From: Rhyacichthys aspro
Taxonomy: Eukaryota; Chordata; Actinopteri; Gobiiformes; Rhyacichthyidae
DNA length: 64,000 nt
Direction: 5' to 3'
Assembly (NCBI GenBank): GCA_036850595.1
Contig: CM072168.1
Coordinates: 18,467,982 to 18,531,981, forward strand
This document shows positions 1 through 12,995 of this stretch, piece after piece. Within the stretch, counting starts at the first letter, position 1. Each line of letters starts with the position of its first letter. Made by a program: the position numbers and the translations under genes. The notes beneath the pieces are model-generated. The model saw nothing but the letters and a program-made list of their open reading frames with translations. It was not told where the DNA came from and did no database searches.

Positions 1-2289
1 GCAATTTCTAACAGCTTTTGCTATTTTTTTTTCTCTACATCTAAAATCTTGTATGTTATATGAAAACATGACTTGTGATGCTGTTCCAGACCCAAGAATA
101 TTGACAATTCAGAAAAAAGTAGCTCTCATTTCTCATATTTACACATCACAGTTACTTGTAGTGCATCATAGTTATACTTAATGCACATTTATCCTGGAGT
201 GATACAGGTTTAAGCTCCACTCCCTGATTTTCTTTTTTTTTTTCTCTCTTTCTGTCTCAGTCTCCACTCGCCTCCAAAAGCAGCCAAGGGACCTCTCCTG
301 CTTCTCTTTTATTAAAAAAGTCAATCCCAGACAGTTTTTCTTCCACAAAATACTAATATTGATGATACTGTTAGATATGCTCTGATTTCAGCGTCAGAAC
401 AGCAATTATCTCCTCCTCGTTAAACATTATTGAATTGACAGTATTTATCTGTGTTTTACGTTGCCTCCCTTTTCTCTGTTGATGCTTTTCTTTTTTCAGC
501 TGTTTCTCTGTTAAATATTCAGCTGAAAATACACTTTATCTGCAGCTATTCAACTTCCTGGAACGTCACGTGACAAGCCGGTGTCGACCAATGGGAGCTC
601 TCATCTTTTAAAATCCTTGATAATAAACAGTAGATGGCATCATAAATCTGTTTTTTTTTTCCACAAACGATTGCTTTTACAATAAACTATTTGGGGTTTA
701 AATCTTTCCCCTAACAAGAAGAAAAAAATAAAATAAATCGGGTAGAGTCTGTTTAAGGTTTACTTATACCAAACCATGTCATACTGACCCAAACCGTACT
801 GTACCTCAGTGGAAACTTGGCTTTTAACTGTTGCCCTACATAAAAATCAACCATTTTAGTTGCAACTGGGCAACTCTGCAGTTTTCTTTTATTGTGCCCA
901 GGTGACGGGAAAAGTGCAGGCAATTTGAACTAAGTGCTGTTTTGACTAAACCTTTACAAAATCTGGGTTCATTTCGTTCTCTTTTGAAGCCGTTGGTCGC
1001 CATGGCTACAGGCACAAGACAATAAAGTAAAACCGAGCGTCTCATTGGCAGAAAATGGTAACAGAGGTGGATGCTTTGTAATTCGTTAAAGTGCGAGTCT
1101 GTAGAGTCACACTTTCCCACTTACCTTTTGGAAAAACAGTTGTGTTTTGGCTGTTTGTGTTGTATCGTAAAGAGACATTACGAGTTGCTGCCTGAAAATA
1201 CGCTTTAGGACTGCGTTTATTTCTTGTGGTTGGGTTTGTAATAAGCTTGCGTCAGTAGTTTTAGGGAGTTATTGTTTTAGTGCACTGTAGAGGCCTTTAC
1301 AACACCTCTGCTCCTGGACTGGTTTTCTCCGAGGTGCTTACTAAAATGACTTTAATTTTCCACTCTTATTTAAAGGTACATTTAATTGCACCACACAAAG
1401 TCGACACAATTCGCCCTACTGTGCTCTCTTTGTGCAACTTTCACCTCCTTTTTCTCTCACCTTTTTCTGCTGTTCTTTGACACAGCTTTCGCACACTTTC
1501 TGTCACAACGAGATGGAAACGTCGGCTTCACGAGCGTCGAAGTAAATGGGAGTTTGGCTTGGAGAGGTTTTGTGTTTTCGTAAACTTTGCATCATGTTTT
1601 TAAGTGGCACCTGAAGCACCTCATTCTTCATTTTTTCGTATGAACTTGTGTAAAGTGTGGTCTGTAATGGAATGGGTTTTCTGAGTCTGAAGTATGAATG
1701 TCAGACGCTGACGGCTGCAGACCGAGCCCAAACTCACACTTGTGTTGGATGGGGATGTATTGGGAAAACAAAGTGTGAGCCACGCCTTTAGAAAATGAAA
1801 AAATAACCACAATTTAAGCCCTTGTATGTATTAAATGTATCAAGAATCATTTATTACTCACTCTTTCATTTATTTTCTACCATTGAGCCTATCTTTTATG
1901 GGTCACAGGCTGAAAATCATGCTTTTAAATGAGCTGTTTCGTCAAAATGATCCATAAAGGTTGGACGATGTATTGTTGTTGTGTAGATATTGTGGTGTTT
2001 ATTTAAAAGCCCATTTTTCACTGGAAAAGGGCAGTTGTGCAAAAGAAGAATTGATTCATTTCAAACAAACTGTATTAAAATGACAATGCAAAGAATTATC
2101 CACTTTTTGTCAAATTATGGCTATCTTTCTATTACATTTTCACAGATTTATTGAAAATGAATGTCTGCAGAATCAGTTTATTGTGATTATTGTTGGTTGA
2201 CTGTATGTGTTTTATGCCAAAATCATCAGGAATCAGCCTCTTTAAATGGTAGAGTGTTACTGGAGGCTAATTTTCTGTTAAAGTGTATT

Positions 2290-2575
2290 ATATAAAGTGC
2301 ACATTGGCTGAATAGTTAGCAAGAAGGTTGTAGGCTCCATCCCCATACACCCATCATACATGCACGTACTAGTCTTAATTGCCCATTGTAAACGAACGAC
2401 AGAGTGAATGGTTGTCTGTCAGTGTATGTCTTTAAGTGTTAGCCCTGCGATTAAAAGGCAATTATTCAGGGCAATTATTCGAGGAGTGTCCTGCCTCACG
2501 CCCAAAGAAGCTGGGATTGGCTCCAGTGTGCTGTGATTTTTAATAGTTAAGTAGAAAATGATTATAAAGGAAACG
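2290..2575 (+). repeat. Degenerate SINE-like repeat
   Basis: The segment follows the layout of a common fish short interspersed repeat: a block ending in gttagcaagaaggttgt, a middle with 'gtgaatggttgtctgtc', then 'gttagccctgcgatta', 'gtcctgcctcacgccca' and 'gctgggattggctcca'. It closes with a 'gaaaatgattataaaggaa' tail. It is diverged and lacks a clean tRNA-like head. The family assignment is from memory of the consensus. Confidence 0.6.
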
Positions 2576-2777
2576 TTACTCTAGAGCCTCGAGTGAATGT
2601 CTTTTTTTGCACTAATAGAGTTGAAGCAAAATGAGAACTGAGTCAAAAATGGTATTTAGGCTGTAGTCGAACAAAGACAATAAAAGACAACTGTAATGTG
2701 TATTTATGTGTATATGTATTTATAAGTTCTTATGGGAGAAGTTAAAACACAGCCTTTATTATAACCATGGCTTATAT

Positions 2778-2970
2778 TAGGGCTGCTCAATTATGAAAAA
2801 AATCGCCATTATTTTGGTAATTATTGAAATCACAATTATGTTACACGATTACTCATTGACTTTGGAAATATGTTGGATTTATTGAAATAAATAAAATTCT
2901 CCTTAAAATAAATAATATATTAAAATGTGTAAAAATAAATAAATAAATAAATAATAAATAAATAATAATG

Positions 2971-3025
<55 letters not shown>

Positions 3026-3214
3026 CATAAATACATAAATACATAAATAAATAATAATAATTAAGATAAATAAATAGGATCAACAATGTAGTGCACTTCC
3101 ACAATCTCTTTGAAAACAAGTAATAAATAATATATATATTTTTTTAATTACATAGGTTTTGTGATTGTTGGGAGCCGAAATTGAAGTTGAAATTAGATTA
3201 ATTGCACAGCCCTA
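2778..3214. mobile_element. Non-autonomous hAT-like element with internal AAT expansion
   Basis: Left end tagggctgctcaat and right end attgcacagcccta are inverted repeats (12 of 14 match). The 8 bases outside each end, gcttatat (2770-2777) and gttcatat (3215-3222), agree at 6 of 8, as expected for an aged 8-bp hAT target duplication. The interior is AT-rich, with an (AAT/AAAT)n run at about 2935-3060, and has no transposase frame. The minus-strand 'Ile-rich' open frame across it is only the microsatellite. Confidence 0.65.
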
Positions 3215-3887
3215 GTTCATATAGGTTACAATACTATTTTTGTTTAATGGTCTAATATTGGTTTAATGTATTATCAATGGAAAGCAATTACAGCAATAAC
3301 TCACCATCTCTACATATCATTTTGTGACCTTAACATCATTAAACTAGTATCACAACGTACAGTAAGTTTCATGTAACCAGATCAACACAACAGATCTTTC
3401 TTTTCATCGATTTAAAGAAAACTTCCAGAGAATTACATGAACATATGAAGAATGTGCTGGAAAAGACTCCAGAATAATCCTTCACCAACAGTTTGTGTTT
3501 TTTTCCTGGCGTTAAACTGTGACACACAAACACCTGGGACGGTTTGGGTTTCTGTTGACTCGCCGTGTGACCCCTGCATCTATTTGTGTGTTCGTTGTGA
3601 TTGATGTGAAGATGTGTGGGAACGAGCCTCTGTATTTGTTGTTGTTCCTTCGCCGCGCTGTTGTTTTTAGCATTTCTGCGCTCTCCTGTTTACATAGGTC
3701 CGGCTCGGCGTGACTCGTGTTTATTTGACAGCCCCGGGTAATTCCTCTTGGTAAATCTGTCAAAATGTAACAGTGGGTGTCTACATAAGCTCTTTAAATA
3801 GATAGGAGCTTTTTACTCTGTTTAAAATCTGATTGAACAAGGCAAGTATAAAGGAAAATCATATTTGAATGATCTTAAAAAAGTTAT

Positions 3888-4181
3888 CTAGTGTTTTCAA
3901 GGTTGTTAAAGTCCTTGAATTTTGGATAAAGTGGTTAAAAGTGCTGGAAATTCCAATTGTGTCGCTTTAATAATTCACAATCTCACTTTTTTGATCACAC
4001 AAGTTTCATTTTTTAAGTATTTAGCAAATCTTTTCTTATGCCACAATGGATTTAAATAAGAAAAAGTACATTCGGTGTATATGTATGTCAGTATAAATAA
4101 TTTAATGCAGTTGTAAGGTGCTTGAAAAACATGAAAACACACCTTGAAAGTGCTTGAAAAGTGCTGGAAGTTGAACCCTGT
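3888..4181 (+). mobile_element. cttgaaa-family repeat, copy A
   Basis: One of five copies of a repeat of about 250-370 bp that shares gccacaatggatttaaat, 'catgaaaacacaccttgaaa' and 'gtgcttgaaaagtgctgga', and ends in gaaccctgt. It is in the same orientation as the other copies (26124, 48241, 49231, 51418). The 5' terminal repeat is missing here. Confidence 0.7.
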
Positions 4182-7011
4182 CAAACAAGAGCTTTCACAA
4201 ACTAAAACCACAATACTTTTTACATTAAGTTACACAAAGTTAATGAAGTGAATTACATAATGAATTAAGCTGTCCATTATGAAAAAATTATGAATGCATA
4301 GTTGCTAGTTTTGGCCTCCTGTAAGCACATAAAAGGTGTGTCAGATACAGAAAAGAAGAGCTTTATCAAACTGCGTCAATTCACTTTGTTTAACGTCAAA
4401 TGGGTTTGTGCGTATCCATGGAAACAGCATAACTATTAATGGCACAGTCTTGGGTTTTAGGATAAATAACTTCATGCTAAAATCAGGTGAACGTTATTGC
4501 TTGTCGTAGCTTTTATAAATCAGAGTAGACAGAGTAACACGTGGAGGCAACATGGAGAGAAGTGTTTAGTGCGATAGTCATTTTAAGACTGGCTCCTGTT
4601 TGTTGTTTGTTTTGTCCCTTAATGTCATAAACTTTAAAAGAAAAAGCCAGTTTACCGTAGCTTATGATGTGTTGTTGAAGAATAGGGAACAAGTTTCTCT
4701 TACTTTGTCGTATTCATGTGTTTTTAACTTGTTTTTAAGACAGAACGGAGGCCGGGGACACAGTACTTTTATTCTCTCTTTGCTGTAAACTCGGACAAAG
4801 TAAGAAATCCAGCTGAGAGGATTTAATCAAGCTATGAGCGTACTTACTGAGCGACTCCACTTCAGTAAAACCCACTGCTCTCTTTTAAATAAAGATCTTT
4901 GTGCAACAGTAAAGGCTCTAAAATCATAATTAAAAGTTTAAATAAGAACCTATACTGCAGTAAACAGGCCCAAAACCCCACTAACCTCAGTTATGAAGAA
5001 TTTGTTTATCCTTCTTCCATTAATTTGGACCGTATTAGAGCATGGCTGGCTTTAATGAATTGGAGTTCACTGCTGATGCTACTCTTGACATCACTGTTTC
5101 ATAAAGTCAGTTCATCGTGGTTCATGTCCTCAAGAGTCCTCAGAAGAGACTGGGAGAGGTCTTGGGAAAAACAGACATACTGTATCTAGTGCTGATAATG
5201 CACCATATCAGGAAAAACATGCTGCATGAAGATATTACTTATGATGTTTCTCATGGGGATATTGGTTTTTAAACTGAAAATATCTTTATCGGTTTCCCAT
5301 CCATTTGGCCAAAAACTATATATTGACTTAAAAAAAGGGTAAATCTTTGCTGGGCCAGTCAGACCCATTCACTTTCTGAGTAAAGTGGGTCTGGAACTCC
5401 TCCCTTTGAGCACGTTCTGAGTCTGTTTGTTCCTAATCAAGCTCACATTTGAAAGCTTGTCAAATCTGGCACATAGAAAAGCATTTATTGCAGTTCAAGT
5501 CAAGTCTTTTACTTGTTTATTGTTGATTATTATGAAAGCAGAACTATTTTCTTTATCTAAACCTTTAAAATGGACTTTGTTTTACTGAGTTTATTAGTGC
5601 AATAGTTCAGATTCTCACATTACTTCCTTGTTGATAGAGTTTTAGACTAGATTATCATTATTTTACTCTGATTTGTCAATGTTGTGATTGGACAAAAACA
5701 CCTCATTTTATCTTAATTGAAATGTATCCCTCCAACGTTACCTCCTTCTCCAAACGATAAGACTGTACTTGTTGTGTTTGGATTTAATAACTATTTCTTT
5801 GTCTCATACACTGGTCTTAATCTCGTCCTGATCCCTAAAGGTCTTGGTCTTGTCTTGGTCTTAATAGACTCCAGTCTCAGTCACACTTATTACAGACTGT
5901 TGCATGTCAAGTCCAAAATTATTCATACTTTCAAATCCAAAAATGTGTCTCCTGAAGGTATCCCTGGGTTATTTCCTGACCGTCTTTCCGGGGGCAGTCT
6001 AGTTCCTGGTGCCGTTGTTTTGCTGAGAAGGCCTTTCTTCTCTTTTCAATCCCAAAGTCTCCTGAGGACGTCCTGTAAAAGGCTGGTCCCAGTTGGCAGG
6101 GTTTCAGTGGTAACCAGGTTTTCTTCCTCTCTAATTGAATTGTGTGCTGTTTGGTAATGTGCAAGAATTGAAAACAGATGGCCACATATGTCTTCAGTCT
6201 TTACCTTCCCCCCATTGTCCTGATCTGTTCTTTATGTGGACATGCTTTTAATTTCGGTGTAAACCCCTGTGGACAGGCTTTAGACGCTGCAGAACAAGCC
6301 AAATGTAATACAGACCCAGAACTAGAGTTTGTGAAAAGCCTAAACAATGAAAATCTCAAACTAATGATTGTATCTCTTTTGGCCGTAGCATTGTAAATAC
6401 GTTAAATACATATAAACTCTTGTTTTTTCCTGTGCATTTCTGAGTGTGAAAGTGATAAAAGATATAAAAATAGAGAGACGTAATGGGAGAAAAGACATTA
6501 AACTGAATAATTATGTTGGCTGCTGTGTTGTTTACCACAGAAAGCATGTTTACCAAGAGCAGGAAAGCTAAAAAATTACATTTTTGCATTGCCCTGAAGC
6601 CTACGTTTGTGTTATTTTCCTTTATGTGCATTGTCTGTGTCTTTTTACCTTAATGCAGGTTTTGTTGCTTTATTGATGCTTATGCTAATCTCTTCAGGCA
6701 GACTGCAGTTTAATAGTATTTGATGAGGAAGCACAGGTCCTAAAACAATCAGAATATAACTCTGGGTCCTCTGTGTGTTGTTTTTGACGTTCTGTACAAG
6801 GCCAGTTTAACATAGTCCCTAGCATCAAGTGATTTCTAGCTCAGAGCTGTTCTATAAAGCTGGATTAAGAGGTTAGTTTGGTAATTTTGAGTTTAACCCT
6901 GGGGTTTCTGTATCATTTTCTGTAGAAATATGTGTAACGCTGAACATTTAAACTGCTCTGGTGCAGGTTAAGTTAAAGATGGAGGATAGAAAGACAACCC
7001 TGGATGAGAAA

Positions 7012-7051
7012 CGAAGAAGAAGAAGAGGAGGAGGAGGAGGAGGAGGAAGGG
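7012..7051. repeat. Purine-only GAA/GGA microsatellite
   Basis: A run of GAA then GGA triplets, all purine on the + strand. Mirror-like purine tracts of this kind can form triplex DNA. No coding frame is implied. Confidence 0.85.
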
Positions 7052-7740
7052 AAACGAGTGTCTGCTCAAGTGGCACAAATGTACTGCGATCAATAACATG
7101 TCGAGCGACACTGTAATATGACATCCTATTGTACCCTATAGGTTTATATACCTGTGTAATGAATGGTATTTTTAGGCTTTCGTTTGTGGATTATATTGAG
7201 ATCCACCGATTGATAGACTGTGATAATACTTTTATTTAACATTTAAACAGTAGATTCCACTCTTCCGTCTTTACCTTCTGTCTCATTGAGTCTATGCTTC
7301 CATGAGTTTAGTGTAGCCTTATGTTATTCCTCATCGTAACATTGGTCGTTCAGTGGCGACTTCACCTGTTTCACCTGAAAACACTCACAGTTACACAAAG
7401 AAACCCTGGATTAACTGAATAAGTTGCTAACTGTCTTTGTGATGGCTCCAGACTGGGCCCTGATGAAGCCTAAATGCTTAAATAAACAGAGCAGCTGCAT
7501 ATATACCCACTCACTGACAGCACACACACATGCAGACAGTCGTCGTTTGCTAAAATCTAATTGTTTACGCAGAATTATCGGTGTCCCATGCACTTTCATC
7601 CATTCATAATGTAATGTGATGCGAGTAAATACATCTTTAAAGCGACTATGTAAAGAATCCAAACATTTAAAATCCCCAGCTTCACTTCTTCATCTTTTTT
7701 TCTTGTCAATACTTATAGCTGAAGCCTGTATTTACTTTAA

Positions 7741-7870
7741 CTGTATTTTTGAGCGAGGGGTCTCCCGGGGGCGAGGCTTGAGGCCGAAGATGCCGCCGTT
7801 TCGAACCAAACATGGACGCGGCGCTGAAACCTTTTGGAAACCGCTGCCGAGGCATCACCCGTGAGTCCAG
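7741..7870 (+). promoter_or_regulatory. CpG-rich islet with donor-like site; candidate alternative first exon
   Basis: This patch is clearly richer in G, C and CpG than its surroundings. It has ATG codons at 7790 and 7812 and a strong donor-like CCC|GTGAGT at 7861. From 7790 the frame to the donor leaves 2 extra bases, and from 7812 it leaves 1. Neither joins the phase-0 start of the exon at 37372, so if used it would be a non-coding leader or skip to another exon. It could equally be a regulatory element or chance. Confidence 0.2.
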
Positions 7871-10634
7871 AAAACTCCTCTCAGTCCTGCTGTAACTTAG
7901 CAACAGATTTCTATTTCACAAACAGCATCAGCCTGGCCCGGGAGCACCTGTTTATTTGATCTCCGGCGATGATCTGCGGCTCATCACTGTGTGCTCAGGG
8001 CTGAGAGACACGCACCGTCTGAATACTTCATGAACAAACCCTGCGTATTTTATCAGACATTTGGCTCTCGGCTCTACAGTGTTGGGGTTTTTTTCATTCT
8101 GGGACGCCATAGTTTAAGTATATTTAAATATCTTGATACTAGCTGGTCTTAATAACTAAGTCTGGGTGGTTAATGCTAAATCTTTATAAGTTTATTGCAA
8201 ATCCCTGGACTTTAATTTAAGCCTGTGGTAATAAAACAGACACCAGGTTCTTTAATCTTTCTGTTGTGGATTAATATGAGATATACTTTCTTTGATTTGG
8301 AGAAAAAATCAACCTGAGCTTTAATAGTTAACATCTTTAAAGTGGAATCTTTATTAGTTATTAACCAAATGTGTTAATTATAGGTTCAATCAAGGTAAAC
8401 TGTTCAGTGAATTGTAATATTAGACTGCTGCTGTGTTGGAGTAGAGGAATTCTGTTGGCAAAGCTAATTCAATAACATTTTAAAGCATCTGTAAAGTAGC
8501 TCTACTTTGAGAACTTTGTCTTCTTCTTAACCATTTTCTTAATTTATTGTCTGTGCGAATATTTACTCAACACAACATTTAGCGTAATCCCTGAGTCAAA
8601 TCGTCCCAATAAATATAGATATCAGTAAAAGCTAGCAACAATGAAAAACAACCAGAATTTAAATAGATCTATCCAGAAAGTTCAGCACATCTGCCCATTA
8701 ATAAATCATAATGAGTGTAAATGTCTGTCACTAATTATTTGTCCTGTGATTATTCAGAAACTTTAAATCCCACAAATAGTTAAGGACAAGAGGCAGAAAG
8801 TGGATAAACAAATCACTCACCAGGTTCTCATCGACAACCATTATAGTAATACATTCTAGATAAATCTGTGAATGTCTAAAAAGTAAGTAAAACCTGTCAG
8901 ATTCATCCACATAATGTATCAGTTGGTCTTCAGATGTAACTATGCATAATTCATGAACGTAACTGTGCCCCAGATGTTTCCTGCTTTCCAAGAAGTCCAT
9001 TTTCAGTCTTTGAGCTGCGATTGAACTCATGAAAATGACATAAAACATTTTGATTGGCTCCGAACTCATCAAAACATTTAACAGATGGATGCGAAAAGAC
9101 TCCACCAAACATGTTTTTACTGATAGTCTCCAGTGTTTTCTGGCATTTGTACTTGTTTCTGTTTCCGAATGGTATTATTTTCCCGATATCCTGAGCGTGA
9201 TGTGGAGCTAAGTCTTATCTTTGAAGAAATTTGTCTAAAACCCTTGGATGAGAATCATAAGCTCTCAAACATGTTGCATTAATATTGACATAAGCCAGTC
9301 TTTTTGAAGTGTAGATATTAGTTTAAGCCTGAGCAGTTTCTCACATTTTATGCTCTGTCCACACAAAGGCTCTTTTTCTTTGAAAATGTGGCTTTTTCAC
9401 TGCATTTTACGGTAAAACACTCATTTAAAAACCTCTTCCAGGTTGAACTCTTTCCAAAACTCATACCTGGAGCAGAAAACTGAGCTATTCCTAAACATTT
9501 TTGCTCTTTGTTTTATGTAACGCACATCTATGGTATGGTCATTTAAAAAGTGCAATATAATTATAGATTCTTATTGTTCTAGTTTAGTTGTAGTTTTTCT
9601 CTTCTAAACAGAGAATAAGTCTGGTCTGGTCTGGTTCAAGGGGGCAGTACCAATTGACACAGGTTAAACTATATTTAGATGCAACTGGATAGAAATACAA
9701 CAATCAGAGAAACAAAGTGTCACATAAATCATTCTTTTAACACAAAAATGTCGTGGGAGAGTTGAAATTACACTGATTACATCCGAGTTGAAAGTGTGAA
9801 AAAAGCTTTAGAAGAGACCAAGACCATCAGAGAGTCTGATTTTGAGTACTCCGTTAACCTAATTACACTTTATCTGATTCTTATTATTATGGCTTTGTGT
9901 TGCAAGATGGAGTGAAAACATTTGAACCTCATCTTCCCTCTGCACCGAAGCCTAACCGACTAAATCCAAATACTGGTACATCATTTATCTTCACCCAGAG
10001 GCCTTGCTGACTTATGAGAGCGCTTACTGTTGTGTAGCTCGAGAAATCCTAAAAAATGCTCCTAGTAAATCTGTTTATAACAATCCTATCCGAGAGTCTA
10101 ATAATGCTCCACATTGTTGTGTCGTCTGTGTTCGTCGGAGCAGCACGGCTCCATTGCTTCATTTTGCTCATCAGACATTCATCAGCTTTAATTAGTTTGT
10201 TTGCTTTGTTGCCATTCAGACTCATGGCAATATTGTTTTGAGAGGGAATGATGAATAATTATCTGTAATAGGGAATGGAATTCATCCTCTGCTTTCCTTT
10301 GGGATGTTGCCTCGTGATAAAACGATGCAGCGTTTCGAGCCAGTGTTGATAATGTTTATTAGTCTTGTTTGCTGTGGTTAATGTTCGGAGGAAGTCATCT
10401 TAATCCCAGGATTCTTTCCAAGGCCAGTGTTTAAACTGAGTTTCCATTTTAGGCCTTATTAAAGTGATACACGTACGACTCTCTCGGGGGAAATAGAACA
10501 AACAGTGAACAACTCGTGTTCATCAAGAGCAGAGTGAACACAGGGCAGGGTTGAAGAGATGCCAGAGACGGATGCCAGCTCATATTTGTCATTAATGAAA
10601 ATGTCTACTTAAGGGTCTTAATCTTGAACAGAAA

Positions 10635-10642
10635 TGACGTCA
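10635..10642. promoter_or_regulatory. Full palindromic CRE motif
   Basis: TGACGTCA, the full cAMP response element bound by CREB/ATF proteins, lies in presumed intron 1 of a cAMP-producing enzyme. Only the motif is seen; use is inference. Confidence 0.3.
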
Positions 10643-12958
10643 CTTGTCGTTAATGAACACAAAGAAGTGGACATTGTAACTAAGGGGATTTACAAAACAA
10701 CAAAACATCCATCATCCGTCCATATGAATTAAAATAGTTACAGGACAAGGATCCACAAGGTTTGACTCAATATAAAGAAGTATTTTTTCTGGTCTGAAGG
10801 CTTTTAGTCTCGAGGGGACAGGCAGAAGTACCTAAAGTCCTGCAGAATGGGCAGAGACAGTCTAATATATTTCTTTTTCATGGATTACCAGCACAGATAT
10901 TATTGATTTTTGACATAAATACCAGTCCAATCTGTCAACTGTCATCGATCCCCATTCACTGCTGCGTTTGACAACACTTCCTCCTGCTGTTGGCCTCTTT
11001 TCAATTAATAAAAATAAAATATATTGAAGACTAGACCCTTTACAGTTTAGACCTTTACAATTGAGCTTTTTTTTCCTCCTAATATGGTCTTCACCCTGGC
11101 CTCTGTGAACCTAGACATCTCCCAGATCCACCGAGGGTTATTATACAAGTCACTATACATCACTTTCCCACAGCCCACACTTTTGAATGTGGTTTACTGA
11201 GAAGCCTGAGATGTGCTCCTGGGAAATGATCTACAGTTTTTTTTATGAGACTGTGGGATCAAAACATTTAGTGACCTATACTGATGTATGTAGAGCGAGA
11301 GGTAGTTTTGTAAATGGTAATTATGTTAAAAAAAAATCAGGTTTTTGATCAGGGATTGTGCTTTTTTTTTACAACATTGCCAACATAGAACAACCACCCT
11401 CTGCTTCTGTTGTATCTTTTACATCTTTTTTTCACGGAAAGCATGTTTTTAAATGTGTATCTCACAGTTCACAAAAGGAATATGCAGCAAAATGTTATGA
11501 TACGGGGGTAAAGTCCGTTCAAAGCTATAGTAAACCTGGATTTGACCTCTGTAACCCTTGGAAATTCAGCATATTATCAGTTTTTAACAGTATGGGATTC
11601 AATTGTGCAAGCTTAAAGTGTGCCCAGACTGAGACTATGCCACAATTTTTGTTTGCATTTGAAGATAGCAGCTTTCCATCCAAATGTGAAAATGTTGATG
11701 AGCAAATCAGTTCAATTCTTGGTTTGTCTACATCCAAAACCTTAAGCCTACAATGTTTAAGACTAAAAGAACTGGTCTCAAACTTGATTTTACTACAACA
11801 CTGACTAAAGTAAACAACATTTGTATTCTTAGCCCATACGTAGCCCATAAAAACACTTACTAGAGCTTAATAAGGAACTAATTAAGCATTCAAGGGACAT
11901 ATACAACAAATGCACCAAAGAACCATGAAAGGAGCTTGGTATTTAGTTGAAAAAATAGCATTAACTTCTTCCAGGAATAGTTAGCATATGAAAAGAAGGC
12001 ATATGGCTGCATGCACACTCCACCTCCTCCTCCTCTCACACTTCTCAGTCTCCAATAAACCCTTTCAACAGCCACAATACATATTTCATCAGGCTTCTAT
12101 GGCAACAGACTCCAGGAGTTAACACAGCCTTTACATTAAAAACGTGTAATCTAATCACAGCACAATGGGGTTTACAGAAACACTGATGGTAAACTGGGGA
12201 GGACCTGTGTAACCCGCTGTAATCATGTGATGAAATAAAGAGGAGGTTTCCTGTGGAGGGGAATAGAGGATTGTAAAGGTATAATTGTGTTAATAATATG
12301 ATTGTTTGAGCTGAAGAGGGGCTTCTACGTCAGGCTTAGGTCTTTAATCAGTCGTAGTCGCTGTTAATTTTGAGTGAAAGTTGCTTTTTGTTGTGTTTAA
12401 ACCTGTGTTTTTGACCTGTTCTGAGTTAAAAGAGATTATATTGACGTTATAAACACTCAAAAGCCCCTTTATGCTCATGTTTTAGAGCAGGATACTGTTG
12501 TCTTTCTTGCATCTTGCCCTAAATGATACAGATCTAGGATGAGGGGTTGGAAGAGGGTCTGTCTTAGGTGTTTTATATTGGAATAAATGCAGAAAAAACA
12601 GAATAATGTCTGTAAAAGATGGTATATTAGTGTATGTATTTGTGCAAGTAGCTTTGGGGTTTTGTTTACTATAGTGTGTTCATCTTTTCAAGTTTCTATT
12701 ACTCTTTGGTTTTAAACAGAACAAAAAAAATAACAAACACTTAACACCTGAAGGAATCCAACAATCTAAAACTCGTATTGCAGCAACACATGAACAAATA
12801 ATGTATGCCGTCTAGACTCTTCATAAGAAATAACTATTTTTATAGCCGCTGGTAAAATTTAGCATTGCACATGAATTATTTATGGGGTTTTTTTTTGCCT
12901 GTTGCTCTCACATTTCATCACTGAGGCCCAGAGGAACATGGTTAATACAGTATTCCCT

Positions 12959-12995
12959 CTAAAGACACTACTGCAAATGACAGCAGTGTCTTTAG
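12959..12995. other. Short perfect hairpin
   Basis: ctaaagacact (12959-12969) and agtgtctttag (12985-12995) are an 11-bp perfect inverted repeat around a 15-nt loop. It is too short for a microRNA precursor and not followed by a T-run. Function is unknown. Confidence 0.5.

Noticed and set aside
2853..3119. Minus-strand frame with an Ile run
   Set aside because: Translation of the AAT microsatellite inside the hAT-like element.
5717..6157. 146-codon plus-strand frame
   Set aside because: No known domain; composition like the flanking intron; another frame on the opposite strand is open too.
11358..11804. 148-codon plus-strand frame in intron 1
   Set aside because: No known domain or motif, with AT-rich composition like its surroundings. 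The overlapping minus-strand frame is equally open, as expected by chance.
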